NCBI GenBank assembly: GCA_001414485.1
Contig: LLEY01000239.1
Span: 1-64,000 of the forward strand
DNA: 64,000 nucleotides
DNA from: Calycina herbarum
Lineage: Eukaryota; Ascomycota; Leotiomycetes; Helotiales; Pezizellaceae
Direction: 5' to 3'
Shown: positions 13,528-26,951 of the stretch, piece after piece
Position numbering within the stretch: the first letter of the stretch is position 1
How the letters are laid out: the number at the start of each line of letters is the position of its first letter
Made by a program: the position numbers and the translations under genes
The notes under the pieces: model-generated
What the model saw: only the letters and a program-made list of their open reading frames with translations
Told to the model about the DNA's origin: nothing
Database searches by the model: none

Positions 13528-16500
13528 CTTTAAGTACTTACTTAGAAGTTCAGTTACTATAGCCTTAGCAACCCTCGCCGCCGCTACTAGCCTAAGTACT
13601 AGTTAAACTAACGTTGTAAGAATATCTAGAAGCGCTACTAGAGAAGTATCTACTAGTATATAACCAGCTAAGGATAACGATAATATTAGTATACTAGACG
13701 CTCCCGAGCTTTATAAGGTCGAAGTACTTAAGTCTATTAAAGTTAAGATACTAGATACGTATTAAAGGAAGCGTAAGAAACTTAACTTATTCCTTCTATT
13801 AATAGATATCTATTTCAACTTTAACTTACGAACTATCTTTGCTATTTCTTATTCTAAGAGAATCGGTATTAGAATAGGCTTAGCTATATCTAGAGGATTT
13901 CTTTAAAAACAAGAATAAAGATAGAAAGATAGAATTAACTAAGATTATATTTAAATCTTAGAAGGGATTTAAAGTAACTATTAGAAAAGTCTTTAGAGAC
14001 TTCGATATAATCTAGACCGCTATATATAAGCTTTTAGATTTATACTAAACTAGATTAGTAATAGATTATACTAATAAATTCTAACGTTATAGAACAAAGT
14101 TAGGATAGAATACTATTACTCTTATAGAACTCTTTTATAGAGGATTAAAAATTCATATTTATAAGAAGATAGCTAAATAAAACTTATAGTTTTAAACTAT
14201 TACAAGTATAATAGAGAAGGTAGTCTAGTTAGATAACCGCCTATACGAATTTAGAAAGAGTAACTCTAGGTATAGAGAAAAGAGTAAGAGGTTAAGAAAG
14301 TAGAAGTATAGCTATACTAATAAATATAGTAAGAAGGTAAACACTATATAGAAAAAGGCCTTTCTAAGAAAAGAAGGACTTTCTTAAGAAGAGCGAAATC
14401 GTTGACGTAAGTAGAACTTATATTATAACTATAGCCTCTTAGGCTATAGAGTAAATAAGTATAGTAAGAAGAAAGACTCTAAAGAGAAGAGATAAGTTAA
14501 CGCTACTATTTAGAAAGAAGTAGTTTTACTTAACAAGATCGAACTTATAGACGACGAACTCGAAGCTAGAGGATATAGTACGTAGATTAAAACAGATACT
14601 ATAGATATAATAGTAGGCGTTATATACCTATAGCTAAACGAAGAAGTTAAGTTATAAGTTAGTAGAGTATAGAATACTAATAATAATAGAGATCTACTCT
14701 TTAAAGAATATTATAATATATAGTTAGAAATAGATTATAAATCACCTCTTTAAGTAGAGTACGAATTACTACTATTAATAAGTTTATTAGATTTATCGAA
14801 AATAGAATCTAACTTATTAGAGGTAGATCTAAGAATATATAAGCCTAAATAAGACAAGACTTAGGTATTTATTAGAATATTTAAAAGAGAGAATAGATAG
14901 ATATATATCAAAGAATAGAAACCTGATTTTTAAAGCCTATATTCTACTTAAGGAATTAACTCTACTATTTTAATAACCTATATAATAGTATAGAATAACT
15001 AGGACTAAATAACTATAGTTAGCTTAATTACTAGAAGAGAAACGACTAAGTTCAAAGAATCTAAACGTATCTAAAGTTAGGCTAAGATATCTAGCTAGTC
15101 TAAGATAGGAGATATATAGATAGTTATAAACCTTTAAAAAGAAACTAGCTTATAGTAATAGCAGAGTCTCGGGAATTTTCAGAGATATCTAAAACCTAGT
15201 TTCCTAGGTATACTATCTAACGAAGAGAAAGCGTTACTAGAAATAGAAGGCTAATATACTATAGTTGCTTTAGTTAGTATTATAGAAGTAATATTTCGAA
15301 AACCTAGAACTAAGAGATTATTTAGTATAATCTTTTAAGAAATAAACAAATATAATACTAGCTATAAAATAGAGATAAGTATACTAGAGACTACTTTAGA
15401 TTATCTATATATAGAAGAGTTTTAGTTTATAGAAAATATTATAGAAACTAGTTATAAATAGATCTAGTATAGCTATAAAAACTTACTAAAACAATTTACT
15501 AGAAAGATTCCTAAGACTATAAGAATCGTAGAATACTAATTAATATATAAGGTAGTATATACTAACTAGGAAAGAGTAAGATTCTTTCTATAGTATAAGA
15601 ATAAGCAAAGACGAAAATATAATTAAGAAAATCAATCTTTCGAAGTTTAATACGTTAAAGCAAAGTTAAACGCTACCTTAGAAGAGAATTAGTTAGTAGT
15701 AACTATAAAGATAAGAGAAAAGGAAATCCAAGTCTTAATTAACTCTAGAGTAATATGTAATTTTCTTTCCTCTATAGCTTGAAAGAAGCTAAACGTTCTA
15801 ATTAAGAGTATAAGGCTATACTACTTATAAGCAGTTAATAGAATAGATATTATATACTAAAATAGAATTATTAACTAGTAAACTATTCTAATAAGAGTTA
15901 ATATTAAAGAACACTGTTTAAATATATAATTTAATATTATTAAAATAGAAAGTAAGAAGGTAATACTTAGTATACTATAGATTTAAGAATATAATCTAGA
16001 TATTAACTAAAAGACTTAAATAATAACCTTTAGTTATTATAAATATATAGCTTTATATTTATAATTATAAAGCTAGAACGAGGTTAGTACTACCTCTTCT
16101 AATATACTAGAACACCTAGTCTAGAGTCCTCTATAAGTTAGTAAGACAGCTAATAACAAAATACCTATATAGTATAGAGAATTTAAAGCTTTGTTTAAAA
16201 ACCTAGAAGACTTATAAGCCTTACTAGAACATCGTCTATAGAATTATAAGATTAAATTAAAAGAGGGTTATAACCTTAGAAAGTAGAAGCTTTAGTTATA
16301 TAACTAGAAAAGCTTATAGAGAATAGAAAGTTATATAAAGAAAGATATTAGAAAGAGATATATTAGAAGATCTAAGTTATTAATTACCTTAAATATACTT
16401 ATTATTAAGAAGAAAGACAACCTAGAAGAGAGAGTATATATTAATTACTAAGAAGTAAATTATATTATAGTTAAGAACGCTTATCCGCTACTAGCTAGCT

Positions 16501-19500
16501 AATACTTATAAGACAAGTTAGATAAAGTAGTATAATTTATAAAACTAGATTAATAAAACGCTTATAGACTTATATAAATAAAAGTTAGAGACGAATAGAA
16601 AACAGTATTCGCTTTACTATTAGACCTCTATAAATATATAATTATACTATTTAGACTATATAATATACTAGCTATATATTAGAGATAAAATAATAATCTT
16701 CTAAGAGATCTTTTAGAAGTAATAGTAATCTATTATCTAGATAATATTCTAATTTTCTTAAAAAAGAAGGAAGAATATAAGAGATATATTAAAGAAGTTC
16801 TATAATAACTTATAAAAGTAAACTCTTAGTTAAAACTCTTAAAATACGAGTTTAGAGTAACTTAAGCACTTTTCTTAGATTAGGTATTTAGCTTAGAAAA
16901 AATAGAAATAGATCTAGTAAAGATCTAAAATATTCGAAATTAGAAATTACTAGAGAATATAAAGGATATATAGTTCTTTCTTAGATTTATAAACTTCTAC
17001 TGTCTATTTATTAAGGATTATATAAAGATTACTAAACTAATATTAGTACTAGTAAAAAAGGCTATTAAGTTTATCTAAGAAGAATATACTAAAAAGGCTT
17101 TTTAAAAGATTAAAGTAAGATTTATAGAAAAACCTATTTTATACGATTTTAATATAGATAAACCTAGTATAGTAGAAATAGACGCCTTAGATATAGTAAT
17201 AGATATAATCTATCTATAACTAAATAATAAAGAGAAGCTTATACTTATTATATACTACTTAAAAACATTTAATCTAGTATAGTAGAACTATAGTATCTTT
17301 AACAAAGAATTACTTATTATAGTACTAACCTTAGAATACTAGAGGATATACCTTTAAGAAGTAAAACATATAGTTATAATTCTATCTAATTACGAAAATT
17401 TAAGAATATTTATAAGAATAAAGGAATTTATAACTTAATAATTAGTAAGATAGTCTAAAATATTAGTAGGATTCGACGTTATTATATATTATATAGATAG
17501 AATATCGAATCCTTAAGCTAATACTCTTAGCTAGAAACCCGAGTATAAAGGAGAAAAGGAATATAAGAAAGTTATAATCCTAAAAACTCTTAAGAATAGA
17601 GATTTAGCTTTAATATTTTATAAGGTTATAGTTTTAAAAGAAGTTAACCTATAGAGAGAGAAAATCTACTAGGCTTAAGAAAAGGAAGTATAAGAGTTTC
17701 TAATAGAAGAAAAACGTTATAAGAATAGGAAACTCTAGATTTCTACTCTTTATATAAAGGAATTTATTAAAGAATACTATTTTATACTAGTATATAGTTA
17801 TTAAGGAATTCGTTAGATACTTTAGTAAATTAAATAGTATTATTATATTAATAGAGTATCGAGAGTAGTTAAGAAAGTATTAGTAGAGTATAATACTTAT
17901 ACTAGGAATAAGGCTTTCTACTATATACTATATAAATAGATAAACACTACTCTAATACGATAAATATCTTAGAAATCGATTTCTTAGGATTTTATTATTA
18001 AATTACTAAAATCTAGAGATCTAATAATAGAAGTCGAATATGATTTAATCCTAGTTATTATAGAATAGCTTATAAAATATATAATTCTAGTACTCTATAT
18101 AGAATTAAGTATAGCTAAGAAGTTAGTATTTATATTCCTTAAAGAAGTAGTCTTAAGATATAGACTACTAGAAGAAATACTCTTAGATAGAGATAAACTC
18201 TTTATCTTAAAGTTCTAGACTACTCTTATAAAACAGTTAAGTGTAAAAAGGAAGCTTTCTATAGCTTTTTACTCTTAGACGAACAGAGGAAATAAGCGTA
18301 TAAACTAAGTAGTTAAAACATATCTTTATTATTATATAAACTACTAGTAAAACAACTAGGTAGAACTACTACTCTTAACATAGTTTACTTATAATAGTTT
18401 AGTAATAGAAATAACACTTATTACGCTATTCTACGCTAACTTTAGATATAAATTAGTAGTATATCGAGAACTATTACCTACGACTATTAATAACTAGCTC
18501 GCTTATATTTAAGTTTTAAGAATTAAAAGCCTATATAAGGAACTAGTAGAAGACTTATAGTTCGTAGCTAAAAGAAATATATACTATTATAATAAACGAC
18601 GTAGTTAGAAGCTAATACTGAAAGAGAGAGATAGAGTCTACTTAGTATAAAAGAATATTAATATAAAAAGACTAAGTAATAAATTAGATTATAAAAAACT
18701 TAGACTATTTAAAATTAAATAGGTTAAAGAACCTTTAAATTATAAATTAGTACTACTAAAGATAATAAATATCTATCTAGTATTCTATATATCTCTACTT
18801 AAACTAGTACTACTAAGAGCTCTACTAGCTTTATATATAGAAATCTAACTAGTAAACTTAAACGCTTAATATAAAGTTAAGAGGATTCTTAACTATAGGA
18901 TTATTAGAGATAAGATTAAGTATTTAATTAAATAGAAGGATTATCTATATTTAGAGAATACTTAGGAACTAAAAGAAAACCTTAACTAGTACTAGGAGGA
19001 ACTTTAGAAGTTCTACTACTAAAACCTAGAGTTACCTATATCTTATAATTAGAAGGAAAGGCTTTAAGAAAGGCTAAGTCGAGAGAAGGCTTAATATCAA
19101 AAGCGAGGCCGCTAGAGACAGAAGAGGCTACTAGCTAGGTAACCTCTACCTCTCTCTACTCTTTCTATTCCCTCTTCTCTCTTTCTCTCTCTTTAGCTTT
19201 ATCAAGCTCTTATAAGTTAGTAAGACTACGACGGAGTATCTCTTACTCCTGTTTAGTAAGAAAGCGTTTTTATTTCTATAGTTAGAGGATTTTCTATATA
19301 GCTTCTTCTTAAACCTTATAAGCTATTTCCTTCTCCTATTCTAACCGTCGCTTCTAGGTATTAAGAGATACTTACTTAAAAATTAAGAGTATTTGGTTTT
19401 ACTTCTTAATATTATAAGATTTGCCTTTTCTAGTATACTTAGAACATTTAGAGCTACTAGTAATACTAATATATCGACGGCTAGTCTTTATATTAATATA

Positions 19501-19690
19501 ACGAGTATAAGGAATTATTTCGTATCTAGTACGTTTAATATAGAGAGTATTAAGAGTTTTATATTATTTAAGTCTATCTTTTAAGAGAGGTGTTAACGAT
19601 ATAATAGAACCGGGGAAGTTACTAGCCTTTTGATAATATTTCTTAGTTTATACTTAAGTGTAAAGACACGCTAGACTAAGAAGAGGATAG
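13528..19690 (+). mobile_element. Internal region of Gypsy element C: gag, protease, RT, RNase H, integrase, chromodomain (RIP-degraded)
   Basis: The plus strand reads in order: a gag start near 13550; a zinc-knuckle relic (NLYYNYSLLGYRVNKYSKKKD, cysteines changed to tyrosine) near 14410; a protease relic (IQVLINSRVICNFL) near 15735; RT with NYQEVN and AYRLIQIKVRDEQKT; the polymerase box as YYLDNILIFL near 16735; RNase H; integrase; and a C-terminal chromodomain-like segment near 18880-18960. TAG and TAA codons at former CAG, CAA and TGG positions are spread throughout. A polypurine tract (AAGAAGAGGATAG) ends at 19690, just before the 3' LTR. It belongs to the same family as element B but is far more mutated. 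Confidence 0.85.
19130..19390 (-). pseudogene. Antisense ORF relic in the 3' part of Gypsy element C
   Basis: Downstream of the polyprotein, the minus strand reads KILxLxKxKRFLTKQE, then ILRRSLTNL, ELDKAKERERER and EEGIERVERGRGY, with TAG codons where Gln is expected. It is recognisably the same protein as the antisense ORF of element B at the same place. It is short, highly charged and probably coiled-coil. The function is unknown. Confidence 0.5.
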
Positions 19691-20156
19691 TATTACAAAT
19701 CACGTTTTATATAGTAAGTAAGTCTAGACAGCGTTCTAATAGAATAAGGTATAACATCTAGGAATAGAAGATAGTATAAGAGAGAATTAGTAAATATAGA
19801 AGGTATTTAAGGATTTTAGAATCTTACTATTATAAGACTATTAGAAGTTATATATAGTTATATAACGTGATCGCTTATATCGCCCTAATCGCTGTAATCG
19901 CGAGCGATATAAGTAATATAAGCGATATAGGTAATATACTAGGAGAACGAAGGTTCTATATATACTAGTACGTCTACTACCTAGATAGAAGCTTCGTACT
20001 TAACTTAGTTATTAATCTTATTATCTTATTTAATATCTTTAATATAAGTAACGAGTTTACTTCTAAGTAAATATAACAGCGTATCTAAACCTCTTACCTA
20101 TATTCTAACCTTCGAGACTTAGTTATCTCTGTTTAGTTCGTTTAAGTTTCGTTATA
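19691..20156 (+). repeat. 3' LTR of Gypsy element C (466 bp, divergent middle)
   Basis: Both outer thirds match the other three LTRs, but about 19860-19945 differs. Instead of the GATCTAGG tract it has a GATCGC / AGCGATATA-rich segment, making the LTR 466 bp rather than 446 bp. The flanks of element C (CCTAG before 13082, GTTAA after 20156) do not form a target duplication. The pair therefore probably comes from two different insertions. Confidence 0.75.
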
Positions 20157-20208
20157 GTTAAGCTTTAAATAATGTTATAATTTATAACTAAAGACAAAGG
20201 TATAAAGA

Positions 20209-20654
20209 TGTCACGAATCACGTTATACGTGGTAAGTAGTCCAGACGGCGCTCTGACAGGACAAGGTACGATATCTAGGAAATGGAAGGTAGCACAAGAG
20301 GGAATTAGTAATACGAAGGCATTTAGGTATTCTAGGATCTCACTATTAGATAACTGTTGGAGGTCACGTAATAGATCCCGTTAAATCCCTTAGGGGATCT
20401 AAAGGGATCTAGGGATCCAGGCTTATATAGGGATCCAGGTAGCACGAAGGGTTCTATATATACTAGCACATCTACTACCTAGATAGAAGCTTTATACTCA
20501 ACTTTAGTTATTAATCTTATTATCTTGTTTAACATCTTTAATATAAGTAACGAGTTTACTTCTAAGTAAATAACCTAGCGTATTTATACTTCTTACTATA
20601 TACTAACCTTCGAGACTTAGTCATCTTTATTTAGTTCGTTTAAGTTTCGTTATA
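20209..20654 (+). repeat. 5' LTR of Gypsy element B (446 bp)
   Basis: It starts TGTCACGAATCACG and ends GTTTCGTTATA. The 3' LTR is the same length and differs only by scattered transitions as far as I can see. The 5-bp target duplication AAAGA precedes it at 20204-20208. Confidence 0.9.
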
Positions 20655-23600
20655 CTTTAAGTACTAGCTTAGAAGTAAGATTACTATTATGTTAGTAACC
20701 TCTTCTACTCTAAGAACCGCCCTACTAAGGCCAGCTGCGGACCCCCTAGTAGCACCAGTTACACCAGTTACTACTCTTCGAGAAGAAGTGAAACTTCCTC
20801 TTCTAAAGCCGTTCGATAGCTTGCTTGAGAAGCTAGTTGAATTCTTAATAAAAGCTTCCTTCTACTTAAGTTTTTATTATACCTAGTTTCTAAGTAAAAC
20901 TAACCAGGTTATATAGTTATCTACCTATCTTAAAGAGACAGCCTATAACTGGTTAGAACCGCACTTAGAGGATTACTAGATAAATAAGACAGCTAATAGA
21001 AAGGTCTCTCTTTAGATGTCTAAAAAAACGAGGGATTTGTTTAAGAATGTTCAAGGATTTAGAGAGGGAATTAACTAGGCTTTCAAGGATGTTAATATAA
21101 AGAAAAAGGTAGTTAGAGCTTTATATACACTTAAGTAGAAGGGGTCAGCTACTAAGTACGCCTTATAATTTCAATAGTACTCTATATGAATAGGATAGAA
21201 CAATAAAGTATTACATGAACAATTCTATTATAGACTTAAGGATAATATAAAGGATAAAATCGTATAAGAGGATTTTCTAGATATATTAAATAAATTAATA
21301 AATAACGTAATTAAGATCGATAACTATATTTATAAAAGAAATCTAGAGAAGAAAGGAAGTTATAGTTATCGACATAGAAAGAGTAGACGAAAAGATCGTA
21401 GAAATCCTATAAAAATTAATACTACTTAGAAATTATAGGTTCTAGAAAAGGAATCTAAGAAAGAAAACTCCTAGAAGGGAGGATTATCTTAGAAAGAGTA
21501 AAATCGTCGACGCGAGTAGAACTTATATTATAACTATGGTCTTCCTAGCTATAGAGTAAATAAGTGTAGTAAGAAGAAAGACTCTAAAAAGAAATAAGCT
21601 AATACTACTATCTAAAAAGAAGTAGCTTTACTAGAAAAAATCGAACTTACAGACGAAGAACTCGAGGTCAGAGGTTATAGTACATAAATTGAAACAGACG
21701 CTGTAGACATAACAGCAGGCGCTATATACTTATAGCTAAACAAAGGAATTAAGTTATAAGTTAGTAAGGTACAAGACACTAATGACAATAGGGATCTATT
21801 ACTCGAAGAATATTATAATACATAGTCGGAAATAGAGTATAAATTACCCCTTCAGGTAGAATACGAATTGTTACTATCGATAAGTTCGTTAGAGTCGTCA
21901 GAATCGATATCCGACTCGTTAAAAGTAGATCCTAGAATATATAAGCTTAAATAAGGCAAGATATAGGTATTTATTAGAACTTTTAAAAGAGGGAATAGAT
22001 AGGTATATATAGAAAACCAGAAATATAATTTTTAGAGCCTATATTCTACTTAAGGAATCAACCTTACTATTTTAACTACCTATAAAATAGTTTAAAATAA
22101 AAGAGATAGAATAACTTTAGTAAGCCTTATTACTAGAAGGGAAACTATTGAATTTAAAGAACCTAGACCAGAATAAGCAGTATCTAGCGAACTATCTAGT
22201 ACACCTAAGATAGGAGATATTTAGATAGTCGTAGATCTATAAGAAGAAACCAGCAAATAGCAATAGCAGGGTCCTAACGACTTTATAAGACGCCCTAAAC
22301 CTAGTTTTTTAGATACGCTACCTGATAATAGGGAAGCTATACTAGAAATAGGAAGCTAGTATACTATAGTCGCTTTAGTTAGAAAAGTCGGAGTAATATT
22401 TTAGGAATTATAAAGTAGGAAGTTATTTAGTATAATCTTCTAAGAGATAAATAAATATAATATAGACTAAGAAACGGAGTTAGTATAGAAAGAGCTCTAC
22501 TAACTGACAATTAGAGAATTAAACGCTACCTCTAGAGAAAATCAACTTATAGTAACAGCGAAGATAAGAGGAAAGGAACTTCGAGTCTTAATTAATTTAG
22601 AAGTAACAGGTAATTTTCTTTTCCTAGTAGCTTAGAAGAAGCTAAACGTCCTAATCAAAGATATAAAGCTATACTGTCTAGGAGTGGTTAACAGAACAGA
22701 CGTTATATACTAGGATAGAATTATTAATTAGCAAACTATTCTAATAAGTATTACTATTAAAGAACACTGCTTAGATATATAATTCGATATTATTAAAATA
22801 GGAAGTAAGGAAGCGATACTAGGTATACTATAGATTAGAGAACATAATCTAGATATTAATTAGAAGGCTCGAATAATAACCTTTAGTCGATATAATTATA
22901 TAGGTTTATAATTATAACTACAAGGCTAGAACAAGGTTAGCGCCACCTCTTCTAAGATGCTAGGACACCTAGCCCAGGGTCCTCTACAGGTTAGTAGGAC
23001 AGCTGATAACGAAATACCTATATAGTATAGAGAATTTAGGGCTTTGTTCGAAAACCTAGAAGACTTGCGAGCCTTACTAAAACATCGCTTATAGGATTAT
23101 AAGATTAAATTAAAAGAGGGTTATTACTTCTTAAAGCAAAAGCTTCGGTTATATAACTAGAAAAGTCTATAAAGAATAGAAAGTTATATAAAAGAAGATA
23201 TTAAGAAAGGATATATTAGAAAATCTAAGTTATTAATTACCTTAAACATACTTATCGTTAAAAAGAAAGACGATCTAGACAGAAGAGTATATATTGATTA
23301 CCGAGAAGTAAATCACGCTACAGTTAAGGACGCTTATCTACTGCTATCTAGCTAATACTTATAAGACAAGTTAGGCAAGGCAGTACGATTTACGAAATTA
23401 GATTAATAAAACGCTTATAGACTTATACAAATAAAAGTCAGGGATGAATAAAAGACAGCATTTACCTTACTATCAGGCCTTTATAAATACATAGTTATAC
23501 CTTTTAGACTTTATAACATACTAGCTATATATTAAAGATAAAACAATAACATTTTAAGAGATCTTCTAAGGGTAATAGTAATTTATTACCTAGATAATAT

Positions 23601-25972
23601 CCTAATCTTCTTAGAAAAAGAAGAGGAATATAAGAGACATGTTAAAGAAGTTTTATAACAACTTATAAAAGTAAACTCTCGGTTGAAACTCTTAAAATAC
23701 GAGTTCAGAGTAACTTAGACCCTTTTCCTAGGATAGGTATTTAGCCTAGGAAAAATAGAGATAGATCTAGCAAAGATCTAAGACGTCTTAAACTAAAAGT
23801 TACTAGAAAACGTAAAAGATATACAGTCCTTCCTTAGATTTATAAACTTTTACTATCTATTTATTCAAGACTATATAAAGATTACTAAACTAATATCAGA
23901 ACTAGTTAAGAAAGCTATTAAGTTTATATAGAATAAATAGGCAGAGGACGCTTTTTAGAAAATTAAAGCGAAGTTTATAGAGGAACCTATTCTACATGAT
24001 TTCGATATAGAAAAGCCTAGTATAATTAAAACAGACGCCTTAGATATAGTAGTAGAAGCGGTTTACCTATAGCTAAATAACAAAGGAAAACTTATACCTA
24101 TTATATATTATTCTAAGATATTTAACCTAGTATAATAAAACTATAGCATTTTTAATAAAGAATTACTTACTATAGTATTAGCTTTAGAATACTAGAGGAT
24201 TTATTTATAGCTAGTAAAACACCTAGTTATAGTTTTATCCGACTATAAGAACCTTAGAACGTTTACAACAACTAAGGAACTTACGATAAGACGATTAGCT
24301 AGATAGTTAGAGATATTAGAAGGATTTGACATTATTATTCGACATATAAAAGGAATGTTAAATGCTTGAGCTAATACTCTTAGTCGAAAACCTAGATATA
24401 AGAGGAATAAAGAGTATAAAAAGATTATAATCTTAAAAACTCTTAAGAATAAAGACTTAGTACCTACTATATATAAGATAGTAGTAATAAACGATATATA
24501 GATAGATAAAATTTAAAATATGTATAAAGGTTATAACTAGTATGTAAAAGGGAAACTATAGGTTCCTAGTTTGTATGCAAAAGAATTTATACGAGAATAC
24601 TATGCTATACCCGCTTATAGTTACTAAGGAATTCGTAGAACCTTCTAAAGAATAAGATAATACTACTATGTTAATCGGTTATCTGCGATAGTTAAGGAAG
24701 TGATAGTAGAATATAATACCTATACTAGGAATAAGGCTTCTTGCTATACTCCTTATAAACAGATGAACACTACTCTAATACTATAGATACCTTAGAAATT
24801 AATATCTATAGATTTTATTATTAAACTACTAAAATCTAAAGACTCGATAATAGGAGTTAAATATAATATAATCCTAGTTATTATAGAACGACTTACAAAG
24901 TATATAATTCTTATAGTATATATAGAGTTAAGTATAGCTAAGGAATTGGCATTTGTATTCTTTAGGGAAGTAGTCTTAAGATATAGACTACCTAAAGAAA
25001 TACTCTTAGACAGAGATAAACTCTTTACCTCTAAATTTTAGATTACTCTTATAGAATAATTAGGTATAAAAAGAAAGCTTTCAATAGCTTTTTACCTATA
25101 AATAAATAGAGGAAACGAATAAATGAATTAAGTAGTTAAAATATACCTTCGTTATTATATAAACTACTAGTAAAACAACTAGGTAGAACTACTGCTTTTA
25201 GCATAGTTTACCTATAACAGTTTAGTAACGGAAACAACACTTGTTACGCTATTCTACGCTAACTTTAGATATAAATTAACAGTGTATTAAGAACTACTAT
25301 CTACAACCATTAATAACTAACTTACTCGTGTTTATGTCTTAAAAATCAAGAATCTATACAAGGAACTTATAGAGAACCTATAATTTATAGTAGAAAGAAA
25401 TACATACTACTATAATAAACAACGTAGTTAGGAGCTAACGCTAAAAGAGGGGGATAAAGTCTACTTAGTACAAAAGAATATTAACATAAAAAGACTAAGT
25501 AATAAACTAGATTATAAAAAACTCAGACTATTTAAAATCAAACGCGTTAAAGGACCTTTAAACTATAAATTAGTACTACTAAGGATAATAAACATCTACC
25601 TAGTATTCTATATATCCTTACTCGAACTAGCACTACTAGGAGTACTACTAGCTCTACTTATAGAAATTCAACTAGTAAACCTAAACACTAAATACAAAGT
25701 CGAGAGGATTCTTAACTATAAACTTATTAGAGAACAAGTTAAGTATTTAATTAAGTAGTTAGATTACCTATACTTAGAAAACACTTAGGAGCTAAAAAGC
25801 AACCTTAACCGTTGCTTAGCGGAACTTTAGGAGTTCTACTAACAAAACCTAAGTTTACCTACATCTTATAGTCTAAAGGAAAGGCTTCGAGGAAGGCTAG
25901 GTTAAGACCTATCTCGGATTAGGAACCAACAAGAGTAGGTAGGACTGCTAGGTAGGCAACCTCCGCCTCTTA

Positions 25973-26235
25973 CTATTCTTTTTCCTTTCTCTCTTTCTCC
26001 TCTTTCTCTTTCTTTTCTGCCTCCTTAGTAGTGTTAAGTTCGTTAAGAAAACGAAGACCTCGATAAGACATTTTACGCTGCCTTTCTTTTAGAAAGGCCT
26101 TCTGCTTTCGTAACCGCAGAATCCTCGCCATCGCCTCCTCCTCCTCTCTCTCTAGCTTCTCCTCTTATTTTTCGATAGAGGCCTAGTCGCTGGCGCGGGG
26201 AACGTTTTTCTCCTAAGCATTATCGATACTATTAT
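25973..26235 (-). CDS. Antisense ORF between pol and 3' LTR of Gypsy B (relic)
   Basis: On the strand opposite the polyprotein, a reading of about 85 codons contains EEKLEREEEEAMARILRL, then RKQKAFLKERQRKMSYRG, LRFLNELNTTKEAEKK and a KEKEEKERK tail, ending at a TAG at 25973-25975. Two RIP-type TAG/TAA codons lie near its start. The composition is strongly charged and coiled-coil-like. A homologous relic occupies the same place in element C. Similar short antisense or extra ORFs are known near the 3' LTR of some fungal Gypsy elements. The function is unknown. Confidence 0.5.
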
Positions 26236-26500
26236 ATTTTAGCTTTAACTAAACGTATTTAGAACATCGAGAAGATTAGGAGGAATCTATAAAACATCTA
26301 CGCTTTTAAGAAGCATAGTAAGAGCATAGTAATATTTCGTTATAAACTATTTTAATACTTTTTATAAGAAGTATACGTTCTTCTTTCTTCTTCTATATAA
26401 GGTAGGACATAATAGAAAGGAAAGGATGCCGCTAACACCTTAACCGAGTTCCTTAGCTTATACTTAAGCGTGAGGACACGCTAGGCTAAGAAGGGGATAG

Positions 26501-26946
26501 TATCACAAATCACGTTATACGTGGTAAGTAGTCTAGACAGCGCTCTAACAGGATAAGGTACGATATCTAGGAAATGGAAGGTAGTATAAGAGGGAATCAG
26601 TAATATAAAGGCATTTAGGTATTCTAGGATCTCACTATTAGATAACTGTTAGAGGTTACGTAATAGATCCTGTTAGATCCCTTAAGAGATCTAAAGGGAT
26701 CTAGGGATCTAGGCTTATATAGGGATCTAGGTGGTACAAAGGGTTCTATATATACTAGCACGTCTACTACCTAGATAGGAGCTTTGTGCTTAACTTTAGT
26801 TATTAATCTTATCATCTTATTTAATATCTTTAATATAAGTAACGAGTTCACTTCTAAGTGAACAACCCAGCGCATTCATACTTCTTACTATATACCAACC
26901 TTCGAGACTTAGTCATCTTTGTTTAGTTCGTTTGAGTTTCGTTACA
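26501..26946 (+). repeat. 3' LTR of Gypsy element B (446 bp)
   Basis: It starts TATCACAAATCACG (RIP-type change from TGTCACGAATCACG) and ends GTTTCGTTACA, then AAAGA. It retains some CpA and TpG sites that the 5' LTR has lost, and the reverse also occurs. Confidence 0.9.
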
Positions 26947-26951
26947 AAAGA

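Larger units (their letters stand above)
20209..26946 (+). mobile_element. Gypsy (chromovirus) LTR retrotransposon B, complete, moderately RIPed
   Basis: This is a complete 6738-bp element with a perfect AAAGA target duplication (20204-20208, 26947-26951). Gag starts near 20689 (an ATG followed by an open segment of about 65 codons ending near 20886). A zinc knuckle relic (NLYYNYGLPSYRVNKCSKKK) is near 21515, protease near 22560, RT near 23000-23700 (YYLDNILIFL near 23590), RNase H, integrase to about 25350, and a chromodomain-like end near 25680-25760. The polypurine tract AAGAAGGGGATAG ends at 26500. Stops are fewer than in A and C, so it is the youngest Gypsy insertion here, but it is still inactivated. 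Confidence 0.9.

Noticed and set aside
19393..19584. Short plus-strand frame near the 3' end of Gypsy C
   Set aside because: It lies in RIPed DNA opposite and beyond the antisense ORF relic and has no ATG start or homology pattern.
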